Positions 1 to 9,283 of a stretch of 64,000 nt of DNA are shown piece by piece (the first letter of the stretch is position 1; every line of letters starts with the position of its first letter). Under the pieces are notes generated by a model. It saw only the letters and a list, made by a program, of their open reading frames with translations, was not told where the DNA came from and made no database searches. Position numbers and translations under genes: made by a program. Source of the stretch: CBDCVY01 sp965223245 (GTDB lineage: Bacteria; Nitrospinota; Nitrospinia; Nitrospinales; Nitrospinaceae); the NCBI GenBank assembly GCA_965223245.1, contig CBDCVY010000013.1, positions 2,232,001 to 2,296,000 on the forward strand, in the 5' to 3' direction.

Positions 1-462
1 TCTATGGGAAGTGTTTTAGCGGGACCCGCAGCGGCTTTTCAGATCGGCCCCCAAATATCGTGGAATCTGTTCAATGCCGGTCGGGTTCGACAAAACATTA
101 AAGTCGAAAGTGAAATTCAGGAGCAGGCCCTGATTAAATATGAATCTACCGTATTAAACGCGGTGAAGGATGTTGAAAATGCACTGATCGATTATGCAGA
201 AGAACAAAACCGTCGCGACTCTCTGCTCAAGTCCATCGAGTCTGCTGAAAAAGCTGCGGGTTTGGCGCGGGAGTTGTATACTTCCGGGTTATCCGACTTT
301 CTGGGTGTTCTTGAAGCAGAACGATCTCTGTTTACGTTTCAGGATAAGCTGGCTTTAAGCGAAGGCAAAGTAGTTTCCAACTTGATCCGATTGTTCAAAG
401 CACTGGGCGGCGGTTGGAAACCGATGATGGTCGACGCGCCCAAAGAAAATGCAAGTTCATAA
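1..462 (+). CDS. TolC-family outer membrane efflux protein, C-terminal part
   Basis: The frame is open to the first base of the window, so the gene starts upstream and only the last 153 or so residues are present. The sequence is the second half of a TolC/OprM-type outer membrane channel: an SWNLFNAGR strand near residue 20, a long amphipathic helix with coiled-coil character (residues 30-90), and the YTSGLSDFLGVLEAERSLF stretch near residues 92-110 that is typical of the last equatorial and coiled-coil part of OprM homologues. It ends 24 bases before the adaptor gene, followed by the pump gene, so the three form a tripartite RND efflux operon. The substrate cannot be told from sequence. Confidence 0.9.
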   Translation, partial: SMGSVLAGPAAAFQIGPQISWNLFNAGRVRQNIKVESEIQEQALIKYESTVLNAVKDVENALIDYAEEQNRRDSLLKSIESAEKAAGLARELYTSGLSDFLGVLEAERSLFTFQDKLALSEGKVVSNLIRLFKALGGGWKPMMVDAPKENASS

Positions 463-486
463 GGTTCACATAATAAGGATACAATT

Positions 487-1680
487 TTGTTGAATATTCA
501 AAAACAATTTCATTTCTTAACTGCCTTACTTCTGGCTGCAATTTTAGGCGGGTGCCAGCAGGATCCGATGGCTGCCGCTCCGCCCAAGCGCCCGCCCCCG
601 GCGGTAACTGTCGCTCCAGTAATTATGGAAGACGTTGTCCGAACCCATGAACTGGTGGGGCGAACGCGAGCCGTTAAGACCGTTAACCTGGTTGCGCGAG
701 TGCTGGGAAACCTGGAAAAAAGAAACTTTAAAGAAGGAGAAGACGTTGCCAAGGGCGATCTGCTTTTTATTATTGAACAGGCTCCTTATCGCATTGCCGT
801 GAATGCGGCCAAAGCCAATGTGGCGAAGGCCAGAGCCACATTGCAAAACGCCAAAACTTATTTAAAGCGGGTGCGATCCGTTCGCAAAGGAGGAGTTTCC
901 CAATCCGATCTGGATAAAGCCCACAGTGATGTTCTTAAAGCCGAGGCAAGCTTGGCAGAGTCCAAGGCGAATCTGGAACAGGCAAAACTGGACCTGAGCT
1001 ATACCGAGATTCGCGCTCCCATCGCCGGACGCATCGGTCGTGTCACCGTGAATGAAGGCAACCTGGTGTCACCCGAAACCGGAACGCTTGCTACCATAAT
1101 ACAAATGGACCCCATGTATGTTCTCTTCACCGTGGGTTCGGCGGAAGTACTCACCGAATTACAAAACCAAATTAAAAAAGGTAAAGCCACCACGTTCACT
1201 CCAAAAATTTTACTGCCCAATGGAACCGAATATCCCTTTAAAGGCGTAGAAGATTTTGTCAGTCATATGGTGGATGAAAAAACAGGGACCATCACCATCC
1301 GCGCCATATTTAAGAATCCCAGCAAGAACGTTGTCCCGGGCCAGGCCAACATACCGCATAAAATTCGGATTCTGTTACCGGGGCAGTTTGTGAAGGTCAT
1401 CGTTCAGCGAGATGAAATTCGCTCCGAAAAAGTCATTCCGCAAATCGCCATTCAGGAAGACCAACAAGGCAAGTTTGTTCTGGTGGTCGATGGCGAAAAC
1501 CGGGTACAGAAGCGGCCCATTCAGGTAGGAGAAAAACACGGAGTGAAATGGATAGTCAAGGAAGGACTGCAAATTGGTGAAAGGGTCATTTCCGAAGGCC
1601 TGCAGAAAGTGAGACCGGGAATCACTGTCGATACTTCCTCATCACCCACACCAGCCACTCCTAAACCCGAAAGTAAATAA
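487..1680 (+). CDS. RND efflux periplasmic adaptor (HlyD/AcrA family) lipoprotein
   Basis: This is the membrane-fusion subunit that bridges the inner-membrane pump and the outer-membrane channel. The start is TTG at 487, seven bases after an AAGGA at 475-479. The signal peptide ends in a lipobox (LGG-Cys23), so the protein is probably lipid-anchored like AcrA or MexA. Lipoyl/barrel-sandwich halves lie near residues 60-100 and 165-200 (the latter with the family signature around IRAPIAGRIGRV). They flank a helical hairpin (about 100-160, rich in Ala, Lys and Glu heptads), followed by the beta-barrel and membrane-proximal domains. At 397 residues it has normal AcrA length. Three bases separate it from the pump gene, so co-translation is likely. 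Confidence 0.93.
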   Translation: MLNIQKQFHFLTALLLAAILGGCQQDPMAAAPPKRPPPAVTVAPVIMEDVVRTHELVGRTRAVKTVNLVARVLGNLEKRNFKEGEDVAKGDLLFIIEQAPYRIAVNAAKANVAKARATLQNAKTYLKRVRSVRKGGVSQSDLDKAHSDVLKAEASLAESKANLEQAKLDLSYTEIRAPIAGRIGRVTVNEGNLVSPETGTLATIIQMDPMYVLFTVGSAEVLTELQNQIKKGKATTFTPKILLPNGTEYPFKGVEDFVSHMVDEKTGTITIRAIFKNPSKNVVPGQANIPHKIRILLPGQFVKVIVQRDEIRSEKVIPQIAIQEDQQGKFVLVVDGENRVQKRPIQVGEKHGVKWIVKEGLQIGERVISEGLQKVRPGITVDTSSSPTPATPKPESK

Positions 1681-1683
1681 AGA

Positions 1684-4600
1684 ATGTTCAGCCACTTCTT
1701 TATCAACCGTCCGCGCTTCGCATTTGTCATCTCCATTATTATTGTCATTGCCGGTCTGGTAGCGATTCCACAGCTTCCGGTTTCTTTGTATCCGCGCATC
1801 GCGCCGCCGCAGGTGCAGGTCACCGCCAGTTATCCGGGAGCCAGTGCGGCTGTGATGGAAAGCTCCGTTGCCGTTCCCATCGAAACCCAAGTCAATGGTG
1901 TGGAAGGTATGATCTATATGTCCTCCAACAGTACCGACAGCGGCACTTATACACTGGATGTCACTTTTGAAGTGGGGACCGATCCGGATATGGCCGCCGT
2001 TAATGTACAGAACCGGGTGTCCCTCGCTACGCCGTCGCTGCCGGAGGAAGTGAATCGATCGGGAGTTTCGGTTAAAAAGTTATCTCCGGAAATGCTACAG
2101 ATCATCGGCTTCTCTTCGCCCAATGGCACTTACGATCAACTGTTTCTGAGCAATTACGTTTCCATTAATGTAAAAGATGTCCTTTCCCGCGTTCCGGGAG
2201 TGAGCCAGGTGGTCATCTTTGGCGCTTTGGATTATTCCCTGAGGATGTGGCTGGACCCAACCAAAATGGTCGACCGCGGAATCACAACCACCGATGTCAT
2301 TGGCGCGATTCGCGACCAGAATCTTCAGGCCGCCGCCGGGAAGATCGGGCAGGCACCGTCTCCGCCCAATCAGCAGTTTCAATACACCATACAGGCCAAA
2401 GGACGGCTCACCGACGTTTCCGAGTTCGAGAATATTATTGTCCTCGCCAAATCCGATGGGTCTGCAGTGAGGATACGCGACATTGCGCGAGTGGAGCTCA
2501 GTTCGCAAACTTATGAAACGTTTTCGCGTCTTAACCATTCGCCCGCAATCAATTTTGCCGTGTATCAATTACCGGGTGCGAACGCTCTGGATGTGGCACA
2601 GCGCATCCGAGACAAGCTGGCAGAATTATCCAAAAGCTTTCCCGATGATATCTCTTATATCATAGGGTACGACTCTACTCGATTTATCGAAAGCTCGCTA
2701 CAGGAACTGGTGGAAACTCTGTTTATTGCCTTGGCGTTAGTGGTCCTGGTGGTTTATATTTTTATTCAGGACTGGCGCGCCACCCTGATTCCGGCGTTGG
2801 CGATTCCCGTGTCATTGATTGGAACCTTTGCTCTGCTGTTCGCGTTTGGCTACTCCATAAACTCCCTGACACTTTTTGCATTGGTGCTGGCGATTGGCAT
2901 TGTCGTGGATGATGCGATAGTCGTCGTGGAAAATGTGCAGCGACATCTTGAAGACGGTTTGTCTCCCAAAGAAGCCACGCGAAAAGCCATGTCGGAAGTA
3001 TTCGGCCCGGTGGTGGCAACCACTTTAGTGTTGCTGGCGGTATTTGTTCCGATTGCTTTCATGGCGGGAATTCCGGGCCAGCTCTATCGGCAATTCTCGG
3101 TGACCATTGCCATCGCCGTATCACTGTCTTCTCTGAACGCGCTGACCTTAAGTCCGGCGTTATGCTCCATTCTGCTGAGAAAAAGTGAAGGCCGCCCCTG
3201 GTTTGCATTGCGCTGGTTTGAAACTATTTTTAAATGGATTTCCTCGGCATACCTGTTTTTCGTGCGTGGGCTTTTAAAGGGGCTGGTCGTCAGCTTTCTG
3301 CTATTACTACTGATTGGCGGTGGAACCTACTGGTATTTTAAAACTTCGCCCACCGGTTTTATTCCGCAGGAAGATCAGGGCGTTCTGTTTGTCGATCTGC
3401 AATTGCCCGATGGTGCGTCCATCAATCGAACGGACGGAATTGTCCGGCAAGTGGAAGATATGATGCGCGAACTGCCGGGAGTCCAAAATATTGTCGCTCT
3501 TATCGGCACCGGATTAATTAGCGGCACCAAACCGAACTCAGGGACGGTCATCGCTGTGTTGGAGCCCTGGGCCCAACGAACCGCACCCCATCTTTCCAGC
3601 GATGCGCTTCTCGGTCGCGTTTGGGGAATGACCGGCCAGGTGCCCGGAGCACGCGCCATTGCCTTTACGCCTCCCCCGATTCGCAGCCTGGGCAACGCCA
3701 GTGGTTTCGAAATGCAGTTGCAGGACAAGCGCGGCGGCGATCCGCAGGATCTTTCTTCCGCGATGCGCGGGTTCGTGTTCGAGGCCAACCAGATTCCCGA
3801 ATTACAAAACGTGTTCAGCACCTTCACCGCAGAGGTTCCACAAATCGCTTTAGAGATTGATCGGTTGCAGGCCAAAGCACTGGGTATTCCCGTGTCTGAC
3901 ATTTTTGCAAGCCTGCAGGCGCAACTGGGTTCTTTCTATGTAAATGACTTTAATAAATTCGGACGCGTCTACCGGGTCATGATTCAGGCCGAGTCCGACT
4001 ATCGAGATGATACCAATGATATTGGACGCATTTATGTGAGAAGTGCAGACGGAACCATGGTTCCTCTGAACACACTTACGAAAACGTCTTCCATATTGGG
4101 TCCGGAATCTCTCACGCGGTTTAATATGTATCGATCCGCTAAGGTCAACGGCTCCCCCGGTCCGGGATTCAGCACCGGCCAGGCAATCACCGCGGTTCAA
4201 AACCTGGCCGACAGAGTGCTTCCAGCGGGTATGGGGTTTGAGTGGTCCGGCATGACTTTCCAGGAAATCAAAGCAGGTGACGGAGGTATTCTGATTTTTG
4301 CGCTGGCGCTGATTCTGGTCTATCTATTTTTAGTGGCCCAGTACGAAAGCTGGTCCATTCCCTGGGGCGTTCTGTTTTCCGTTCCGGTTGCCATCGGAGG
4401 CGCATTGGTTGCCTCACGCGGGTTTGGACATGTTTTAGACACCTATGCCCAAATCGGTGTCATCATGCTGGTCGGCATGGCCTCCAAAAATGCCATCCTC
4501 ATTATTGAGTTTGCCAAAACACTTCGCGAAGAAGGGCAATCTATTTTCGAAGCGGCCTTTACCGCCGCACGTCTTCGCTTTCGCGCGGTGATGATGACGG

Positions 4601-4815
4601 CAATTTCGTTCATTCTGGGAGTCTTACCACTCGTCATCGCCACCGGAGCAGGTGCCAACAGTCGGCAATCTCTGGGAACTATCGTATTCGGCGGCATGCT
4701 GGCTTCCGCGGTTATTGGGACCTTACTCGTTCCTTCGTTTTACGCCATGATTCAGTCCATCATCGAGAAATCGTGGAGAAAAGTCAAACCCGTCAAAAAA
4801 GAAACACCTGCATAA
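1684..4815 (+). CDS. RND efflux pump, HAE1 family (AcrB/MexB-like)
   Basis: Inner-membrane proton-driven multidrug transporter of 1,043 residues, the usual AcrB length. The N-terminus (FFINRPRFAFVISI) is the canonical TM1 start. The TM4 proton-relay pair is present as Asp409-Asp410 in IGIVVDDAIVVVEN, and the TM10 lysine as Lys935 in VGMASKNAILIIEF. Two large periplasmic loops follow TM1 and TM7, and an internal repeat of the two halves is visible. It is the last gene of the tolC-adaptor-pump operon. No linked TetR or MarR regulator lies in the window. Membership of the hydrophobe/amphiphile (HAE1) class rather than the metal (HME) class is judged from the DD pair and overall sequence. Confidence 0.95.
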   Translation: MFSHFFINRPRFAFVISIIIVIAGLVAIPQLPVSLYPRIAPPQVQVTASYPGASAAVMESSVAVPIETQVNGVEGMIYMSSNSTDSGTYTLDVTFEVGTDPDMAAVNVQNRVSLATPSLPEEVNRSGVSVKKLSPEMLQIIGFSSPNGTYDQLFLSNYVSINVKDVLSRVPGVSQVVIFGALDYSLRMWLDPTKMVDRGITTTDVIGAIRDQNLQAAAGKIGQAPSPPNQQFQYTIQAKGRLTDVSEFENIIVLAKSDGSAVRIRDIARVELSSQTYETFSRLNHSPAINFAVYQLPGANALDVAQRIRDKLAELSKSFPDDISYIIGYDSTRFIESSLQELVETLFIALALVVLVVYIFIQDWRATLIPALAIPVSLIGTFALLFAFGYSINSLTLFALVLAIGIVVDDAIVVVENVQRHLEDGLSPKEATRKAMSEVFGPVVATTLVLLAVFVPIAFMAGIPGQLYRQFSVTIAIAVSLSSLNALTLSPALCSILLRKSEGRPWFALRWFETIFKWISSAYLFFVRGLLKGLVVSFLLLLLIGGGTYWYFKTSPTGFIPQEDQGVLFVDLQLPDGASINRTDGIVRQVEDMMRELPGVQNIVALIGTGLISGTKPNSGTVIAVLEPWAQRTAPHLSSDALLGRVWGMTGQVPGARAIAFTPPPIRSLGNASGFEMQLQDKRGGDPQDLSSAMRGFVFEANQIPELQNVFSTFTAEVPQIALEIDRLQAKALGIPVSDIFASLQAQLGSFYVNDFNKFGRVYRVMIQAESDYRDDTNDIGRIYVRSADGTMVPLNTLTKTSSILGPESLTRFNMYRSAKVNGSPGPGFSTGQAITAVQNLADRVLPAGMGFEWSGMTFQEIKAGDGGILIFALALILVYLFLVAQYESWSIPWGVLFSVPVAIGGALVASRGFGHVLDTYAQIGVIMLVGMASKNAILIIEFAKTLREEGQSIFEAAFTAARLRFRAVMMTAISFILGVLPLVIATGAGANSRQSLGTIVFGGMLASAVIGTLLVPSFYAMIQSIIEKSWRKVKPVKKETPA

Positions 4816-4861
4816 TCCCTTAAATTAAGTTTTGCTTGAATACTAATAGACCTGGCCAACC

Positions 4862-4888
4862 GGTTGTATTCAACGGGTTTCTACAACC
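4862..4888 (+). terminator. Inverted repeat downstream of the RND operon
   Basis: GGTTGTA at 4862-4868 pairs with TACAACC at 4882-4888, about 45 bases after the pump stop codon. There is no clear T-tract, so this is only a candidate transcript 3' end. Confidence 0.3.
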
Positions 4889-5256
4889 AAATTCGGAAAT
4901 TCTTCACAGGATTCCAAAAAAAATTTGAGACCAATCGCTAAAAAGTACATCTTTATATGAAAGGGATCATGTCGAAAGTGAGGATTCTTGAACGAAACAC
5001 AAGGGAACGTTATCTTTAGAATATAAAATATTGAAGCGGAGACACATGTTCGCCCTCTTTCCTAAAGAGGGTCGGGGTGATTCACATTCAAGGGTTTTAA
5101 GTATAAGGAAAATCCCCTTAGCCCCCTTCAAAAAGGGGGAGCACAGGGATACTCGCTTTGGAGTTGGTTTAGTTTGTTTAAGAACCCATATTGTGCCAAG
5201 GTCTGAAGAACAAAAAAGAAAACGATTAAAAATTTTATTAATTTAGAACCAACTCG
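4889..5256. repeat. Intergenic region with dispersed CCCTCTTT...AAAGAGGG repeat
   Basis: No convincing gene. Bases 5046-5155 hold two hairpin units of the dispersed repeat seen throughout the window. One is a CCCTCTTT/AAAGAGGG hairpin followed by a GGGGTGATT block. The other is an inverted CCCCCTT/AAGGGGG hairpin. A 71-codon open frame across this region consists of repeat sequence and is not supported as a gene. Confidence 0.6.
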
Positions 5257-5266
5257 GGAGTGATCT

Positions 5267-6778
5267 TTGGATAATACAACGGAAACCCTAAGCGAAACCG
5301 ACAACAGAAGCCCGCTGTTTAATTTCGATAACAGTTACGCCCGCGCCTTTGAGGGATTTTATGTTTCCTGTAAGGCGGACCCGTCGAGTTCTCCGAAACT
5401 GTTGCTGTTCAACCGGGCTCTGGCCGAAGAGTTACGGCTGGATCCGGATGCGCTCGATTCCGATGCCGGCTTAGCGATTTTCTCGGGTAACGCCGTACCC
5501 AAAGGAGCCGAACCATTGGCGCAGGCTTATGCCGGGCACCAGTTTGGCGGGTTTGCGCCACAACTGGGAGACGGCCGCGCCCTGCTCCTCGGTGAAGTGA
5601 TCGATATCCATCAACAACGCCGCGATATTCAGTTGAAAGGATCGGGCCCCACTCCGTTCTCGCGCGGTGGCGACGGTAAAGCCGGCCTTGGTCCGGTACT
5701 CCGCGAATACATCATTGGTGAAGGCATGCATGCGTTGGGCATTCCCACCACTCGCGCACTGGCCGCAGTGACCACCGGCGAAAAGGTTTATCGCGAACGC
5801 GCGTTTCCCGGAGCCGTGCTCACACGTGTGGCGGCGAGCCATATTCGCATTGGGACATTCCAGTTTTTTGCAGGACGCGGCGGCGTGGAAAAAGTTCGAG
5901 CCCTTGCGGAATATTCCATTGCGCGGCACTATCCTGAAATCGCCGATGCGGAGAATCCGTTTCTGGAACTCTTTAAAGCTGTTGCCAATGCACAGGCGGC
6001 GCTGATCGCGAGATGGATGCAGGTCGGTTTCATCCACGGAGTCATGAACACCGACAACATGACCATCTCCGGAGAGACGCTTGACTATGGGCCCTGCGCG
6101 TTTATGGATACCTATCATCCGGGTACCGTGTTCAGTTCCATTGATCGGCAGGGCCGTTATGCCTATGCCAACCAACCGGCCATTTTGGCCTGGAACCTGA
6201 CGCGACTGGCAGAAACCTTGATCCCGCTGGTCGACCCGAACAAAGAAAAGTCCATCGAAATTTTGACCGAAGTCATCGAGGGTGTTCAATCGCTCTACGA
6301 AAAACACTGGCTGGCAGGAATGCGATCCAAAATCGGGTTAACCACTGAAGACTCAGAGGACATGGACCTGGTAAAAGATCTGCTTTGGGTGATGCAGGAC
6401 GGAGAAGCCGACTTCACACTTTTCTTTCGACGACTTTCGCAAGTGCTGCGGGGTAATTTTGAATCAATACATAATATTATGGAACAGGTCGGCGCTCTGG
6501 AAGTCTGGACCCGACGCTGGCGAAAACGCTTACAACAGGAAGGTGCGGATGCAGAGAAGTGCGCTGCGGCCATGGACCAAGTGAACCCGATTTATATTCC
6601 ACGCAATCACAAAGTCGAAGAAGCGCTGGACGCGGCGGTGGACAATGAAGACCTGATGCCTTTCACCAAACTGCTCGCTGCGGTCACCCGTCCCTTCGAA
6701 GAAGTGGAAGGCAACGACGCCTACGCCAATCCCCCCAAAGTCCCCGATCCCTCCTACCAAACCTTCTGCGGAACTTGA
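5267..6778 (+). CDS. selO: Protein adenylyltransferase SelO (YdiU/UPF0061 family)
   Basis: SelO pseudokinases transfer AMP from ATP to Ser, Thr or Tyr of target proteins and are linked to redox stress. The 503-residue protein has the family hallmarks AYAGHQFGGF (about 88), an LKGSGPTPFSRGGDGKAGLG loop (about 125-145), and the active-site region HGVMNTDNM (about 255-262) followed by LDYGPCAFMD, which supply the catalytic Asp/Asn and the metal-binding Asp. The start is TTG at 5267, six bases after GGAG at 5257-5260; no upstream ATG fits. The C-terminus ends in Cys-Gly-Thr, so the penultimate selenocysteine of eukaryotic SelO is not present and TGA is the ordinary stop. The gene stands alone. 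Confidence 0.95.
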   Translation: MDNTTETLSETDNRSPLFNFDNSYARAFEGFYVSCKADPSSSPKLLLFNRALAEELRLDPDALDSDAGLAIFSGNAVPKGAEPLAQAYAGHQFGGFAPQLGDGRALLLGEVIDIHQQRRDIQLKGSGPTPFSRGGDGKAGLGPVLREYIIGEGMHALGIPTTRALAAVTTGEKVYRERAFPGAVLTRVAASHIRIGTFQFFAGRGGVEKVRALAEYSIARHYPEIADAENPFLELFKAVANAQAALIARWMQVGFIHGVMNTDNMTISGETLDYGPCAFMDTYHPGTVFSSIDRQGRYAYANQPAILAWNLTRLAETLIPLVDPNKEKSIEILTEVIEGVQSLYEKHWLAGMRSKIGLTTEDSEDMDLVKDLLWVMQDGEADFTLFFRRLSQVLRGNFESIHNIMEQVGALEVWTRRWRKRLQQEGADAEKCAAAMDQVNPIYIPRNHKVEEALDAAVDNEDLMPFTKLLAAVTRPFEEVEGNDAYANPPKVPDPSYQTFCGT

Positions 6779-6866
6779 TTAATAATTAGTTTCCCAAAGC
6801 AACAAAATAATCGTAATATAGACACAGAATTTTTTTAACAGAATCTATTTTTGAAAGGTGTCAAGT

Positions 6867-7979
6867 ATGCGTTGGCTGATTCTATTGTTTTTAGCGCTAA
6901 GCCCCTTGCATGGCGGATGTTCAAAAGAGGAAATTGGTAATGCTATTTTTAATCCGGGCCCAGATGGGTTCGCTAATAAATTGGAAATTCCTACCAACCT
7001 AGAAATTGCTGAACCAAAACCTGAACTTAAGGGTGAATACGATGAAGACCCCGGCACTTTTCAAACGGCGATTTTTTCGGCACTGCGGGCACCCCGAAAC
7101 AGAGAAGATATTGTTGTTGGATATATTTATGCTATTGAAGAACTCCATGAAAAAAATCCAAAACTTTTCCTCCAATATCTTTCTGTAAACCCGGATTGGC
7201 GTGTATTTGAAGAACGAGGATTCCTTTTTGCCACACGCAGATGGAAAAGAGGGCATGAAAGGATGTTTAAGTTTTACGGCAATTACATGCGGATCGTTGG
7301 GGAACCTGAGTCAAATTTAGAATCGTTTCAAACACGATTTACTATTGGTCTTTCTCGCCAACCGTTTTGGTTTCCAAACGATTCAATAGTAACGGTGCTG
7401 GAGTCTGGTGAAACCACGAGTCCCAAATTAACGATAGCCAACAGGATGATGCAAAGCCATTGCGTAATTCATTCGAAAACACTGGTGGTTGAGGTATTTG
7501 AGCAGTCGGAATTGCCTGAACGTAGAGTAACCACGGCTTCACTGGATTTTGTAGAGGCAGAGTTAAGACCCTTAGCAGACAAACCTTCATGGGAAACGGT
7601 CCAAAAAATTTTACCGATTGATAGTATCCAAATTGGAAAACCCTCCTTTCATTTGCGGAATTTTTCGCAGCGTGGTATTTATGAATCTATCATATGGGCA
7701 AATCCTGGAGAACCCGGAAAAATTTATCTAAAAGCTTTTGAAGTTACTAAAGGAATACCTCTCTCAGTCGACAGTTTGGCGGAAGCGTCACATGAGTTTA
7801 TCGGTTGGTCTGATAACCCCGAGGAATTATTTTTTTCAAATGCTGCATTTACCATTTACGAAGGAGATTGGCACAAACCTTATGCAGCACGATTCGAAGT
7901 CTGGTTTCAACCGGATTCAGGAAAACCTGAACGTAAGCTCATGGAAAAAGTGTATAAGATCGAAGGCTGGCAAAGATAA
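6867..7979 (+). CDS. Uncharacterised putative lipoprotein, 370 aa
   Basis: Not recognised. The chosen ATG (6867) follows AAAGG at 6854-6858 with good spacing, in preference to an in-frame GTG nine bases upstream. The first 18 residues form a hydrophobic signal with Cys18 after His-Gly-Gly. This is an imperfect lipobox, so lipidation is likely but not certain. The mature part (residues 20-370) is mixed alpha/beta with many aromatic and charged residues and no cysteines in obvious pairs. It contains a stretch near residues 55-105 (AIFSALRAPRNREDI...) resembling a small helical domain. The gene stands alone between selO and a small conserved gene, so context gives no function. Confidence 0.7.
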   Translation: MRWLILLFLALSPLHGGCSKEEIGNAIFNPGPDGFANKLEIPTNLEIAEPKPELKGEYDEDPGTFQTAIFSALRAPRNREDIVVGYIYAIEELHEKNPKLFLQYLSVNPDWRVFEERGFLFATRRWKRGHERMFKFYGNYMRIVGEPESNLESFQTRFTIGLSRQPFWFPNDSIVTVLESGETTSPKLTIANRMMQSHCVIHSKTLVVEVFEQSELPERRVTTASLDFVEAELRPLADKPSWETVQKILPIDSIQIGKPSFHLRNFSQRGIYESIIWANPGEPGKIYLKAFEVTKGIPLSVDSLAEASHEFIGWSDNPEELFFSNAAFTIYEGDWHKPYAARFEVWFQPDSGKPERKLMEKVYKIEGWQR

Positions 7980-8039
7980 GGAATAAATAGCTAGATAAAT
8001 TCCATAATCTACTCATCCAAACCTAAACAGAAATATAAA

Positions 8040-8453
8040 ATGTTACATTACGTTCGTGTTCAGAATGGCGGCGCGCTGCCGGATATCAGCAACCTCAAAC
8101 CCTTTAAAGCACTCGTCATTATTGAAGAAGATATTTCGCATGAGTGGCAAGCCCAAGCATGCAAATGGCTGGTCAATTCTGGATGTCTTTATATGATGGC
8201 CTGGGGACACGATTGTGGCTCATGGGATGATATGGTAGATTGGACCAATCTCGAACAGTGGGATTTTGGTGATATTCCTAAGGAAGCATCTGTAATGACC
8301 ACCTGGCATGAGGGACAATCCATTGACGAAGCTTTTTTCTTTGCCAAACACGCCGCCAATCATTCAACAGTTAAATTGGATAACCTTCTAATATTCCACA
8401 TTGGAAAAATTGATAAAGAAGCCGAGTTCGAATCAAAGTTTTTGAATGCTTAA
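8040..8453 (+). CDS. Conserved hypothetical protein, 137 aa
   Basis: A soluble 137-residue protein without signal or membrane segment. The central block MMAWGHDCGSWDDMVDW (about residues 57-73) and the following MTTWHEG / FFFAKHAA motifs are highly specific. I associate this pattern with a small domain family of unknown function (possibly DUF7684), but cannot verify it here. Start ATG 8040 has only a weak upstream AAATATAAA and no clear Shine-Dalgarno. It lies just before the toxin-antitoxin region, with no evident operon link. Confidence 0.65.
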   Translation: MLHYVRVQNGGALPDISNLKPFKALVIIEEDISHEWQAQACKWLVNSGCLYMMAWGHDCGSWDDMVDWTNLEQWDFGDIPKEASVMTTWHEGQSIDEAFFFAKHAANHSTVKLDNLLIFHIGKIDKEAEFESKFLNA

Positions 8454-8468
8454 AATTTTGTGGGACAA

Positions 8469-8492
8469 AGGTAAAATCTGATGGGTCTGGAT
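8469..8492 (+). repeat. Short copy of the AlkD/ACP gene junction
   Basis: The string around GGTAAAATCTGATGGGT at 8471-8487 recurs at 9419-9435, where it spans the stop codon of the AlkD remnant and the first codons of the acyl-carrier-like gene. About 24 bases match with a couple of differences. Similarity stops shortly after the GGTCTGGAT codons, leaving a dead open frame. This looks like debris of a local duplication flanking the toxin-antitoxin pair. Confidence 0.5.
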
Positions 8493-8563
8493 AGAGCGGA
8501 ACGAGTTACTTACCGGCAACAGAATATATACTTGAGGGAATATATCTTTAGAGATATAATAAG

Positions 8564-8914
8564 AAATGGAAGGTTCTCTTCCACGAAACGTTTGATGAAG
8601 AGTTTCAGGTTTTACCTGAATCGGTTCAAGTTGCTTTAGCGGCCAGCGCAAAAATGTTAACCGAGTTTGGACCTCAACTGGGCCGACCCCATGTCGACAC
8701 ATTGGCTGGTTCCGAACATGCCAATATGAAGGAGTTACGGTTTGATGCGGAAGACGGAGTCTGGCGCGTCGCGTTTGCTTTCGATCCTAAAAGGCAGGCG
8801 GTACTGCTGGTGGCAGGCGATAAATCAGGAACCAGTCAGAAGCGGTTCTATAAAAATTTGATTCAGAAGGCCGATCAGCGTTTTGATAATTGGTTATCTC
8901 GTCAAGGAGAATGA
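8564..8914 (+). CDS. higB: HigB-like (RelE/ParE superfamily) toxin lacking a normal start codon
   Basis: Ribosome-dependent mRNA interferase-type toxin of a type II system. From 8564 the frame reads WKVLFHETFDEEF, the normal N-terminus of this family. It continues through FGPQLGRPHVDTL, the diagnostic HANMKELRF and VWRVAFAFDP strands, and LVAGDK / KRFYKNLI at the C-terminus, about 116 residues in all. No ATG, GTG or TTG exists in frame before Met at 8654, and the frame closes at TAG 8549-8551. Relatives start Met-Trp, so AAATGG here may come from AAATGTGG by a two-base loss. If translation began at 8654 only 86 residues would be made, without the first helix. The stop is five bases before the antitoxin ATG, with the RBS inside the toxin gene. 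Toxin identity is firm; function is doubtful. Confidence 0.8.
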   Translation, partial: KWKVLFHETFDEEFQVLPESVQVALAASAKMLTEFGPQLGRPHVDTLAGSEHANMKELRFDAEDGVWRVAFAFDPKRQAVLLVAGDKSGTSQKRFYKNLIQKADQRFDNWLSRQGE

Positions 8915-8918
8915 ATTC

Positions 8919-9245
8919 ATGGCACGCACGTTAGAACAAGTCGTTGCTTCCATGCCCAAAAAACAACAAAAGCGTATTGCAAAACGCTTTCAGAAAATGA
9001 AAGCCGAATACCTGGCTCTGCAGGATTTACGAAAAGCAATGGAACTCACACAGGAAGAAGTCGCTGCAGAATTAAACATGAGGCAGGGGAACCTTTCTCG
9101 CCTCGAAAAACGCAGCGATTTAATGATTTCCACCTTGCGAAAATACATCGAAGCCATGGGAGGAAAACTCAATATCATTGCAGAGTTTCCTAATCGCCCC
9201 CCGGTGAATATCAAAGGATTTTCTGAAACGACTGAACGAAAATAG
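8919..9245 (+). CDS. higA: HigA-like XRE-family antitoxin
   Basis: DNA-binding antitoxin that neutralises the preceding toxin and normally represses the operon. ATG 8919 follows AAGGAG (8904-8909), giving 108 residues. An in-frame start at 8883 would overlap the toxin and has no ribosome-binding site. The N-terminal third is a charged helix pair (ARTLEQVVASMPKKQQKRI). An HTH_3/XRE domain covers about 45-95 with the motif LTQEEVAAELNMRQGNLSRLE. The ending GKLNIIAEFPNRPPV is the usual tail of HigA partners of Gp49-like toxins. Confidence 0.92.
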   Translation: MARTLEQVVASMPKKQQKRIAKRFQKMKAEYLALQDLRKAMELTQEEVAAELNMRQGNLSRLEKRSDLMISTLRKYIEAMGGKLNIIAEFPNRPPVNIKGFSETTERK

Positions 9246-9283
9246 TTGGGTCTCACCTTAAATCATCATTAAACGCTTTTTGA

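Noticed and set aside
5031..5246. 71-codon ORF between the RND and selO genes
   Set aside because: Made of the dispersed CCCTCTTT/AAGGGGG repeat, without a ribosome-binding site.
6760..6800. Possible selenocysteine TGA at the SelO C-terminus
   Set aside because: The protein already ends at the usual family length with Cys-Gly-Thr. Sequence after TGA is not SelO-like and no selenocysteine insertion hairpin is apparent.
8471..8643. 57-codon open frame starting MGLD upstream of the toxin
   Set aside because: Only the first codons match the ACP-like gene. The rest overlaps the toxin frame and has no protein character.
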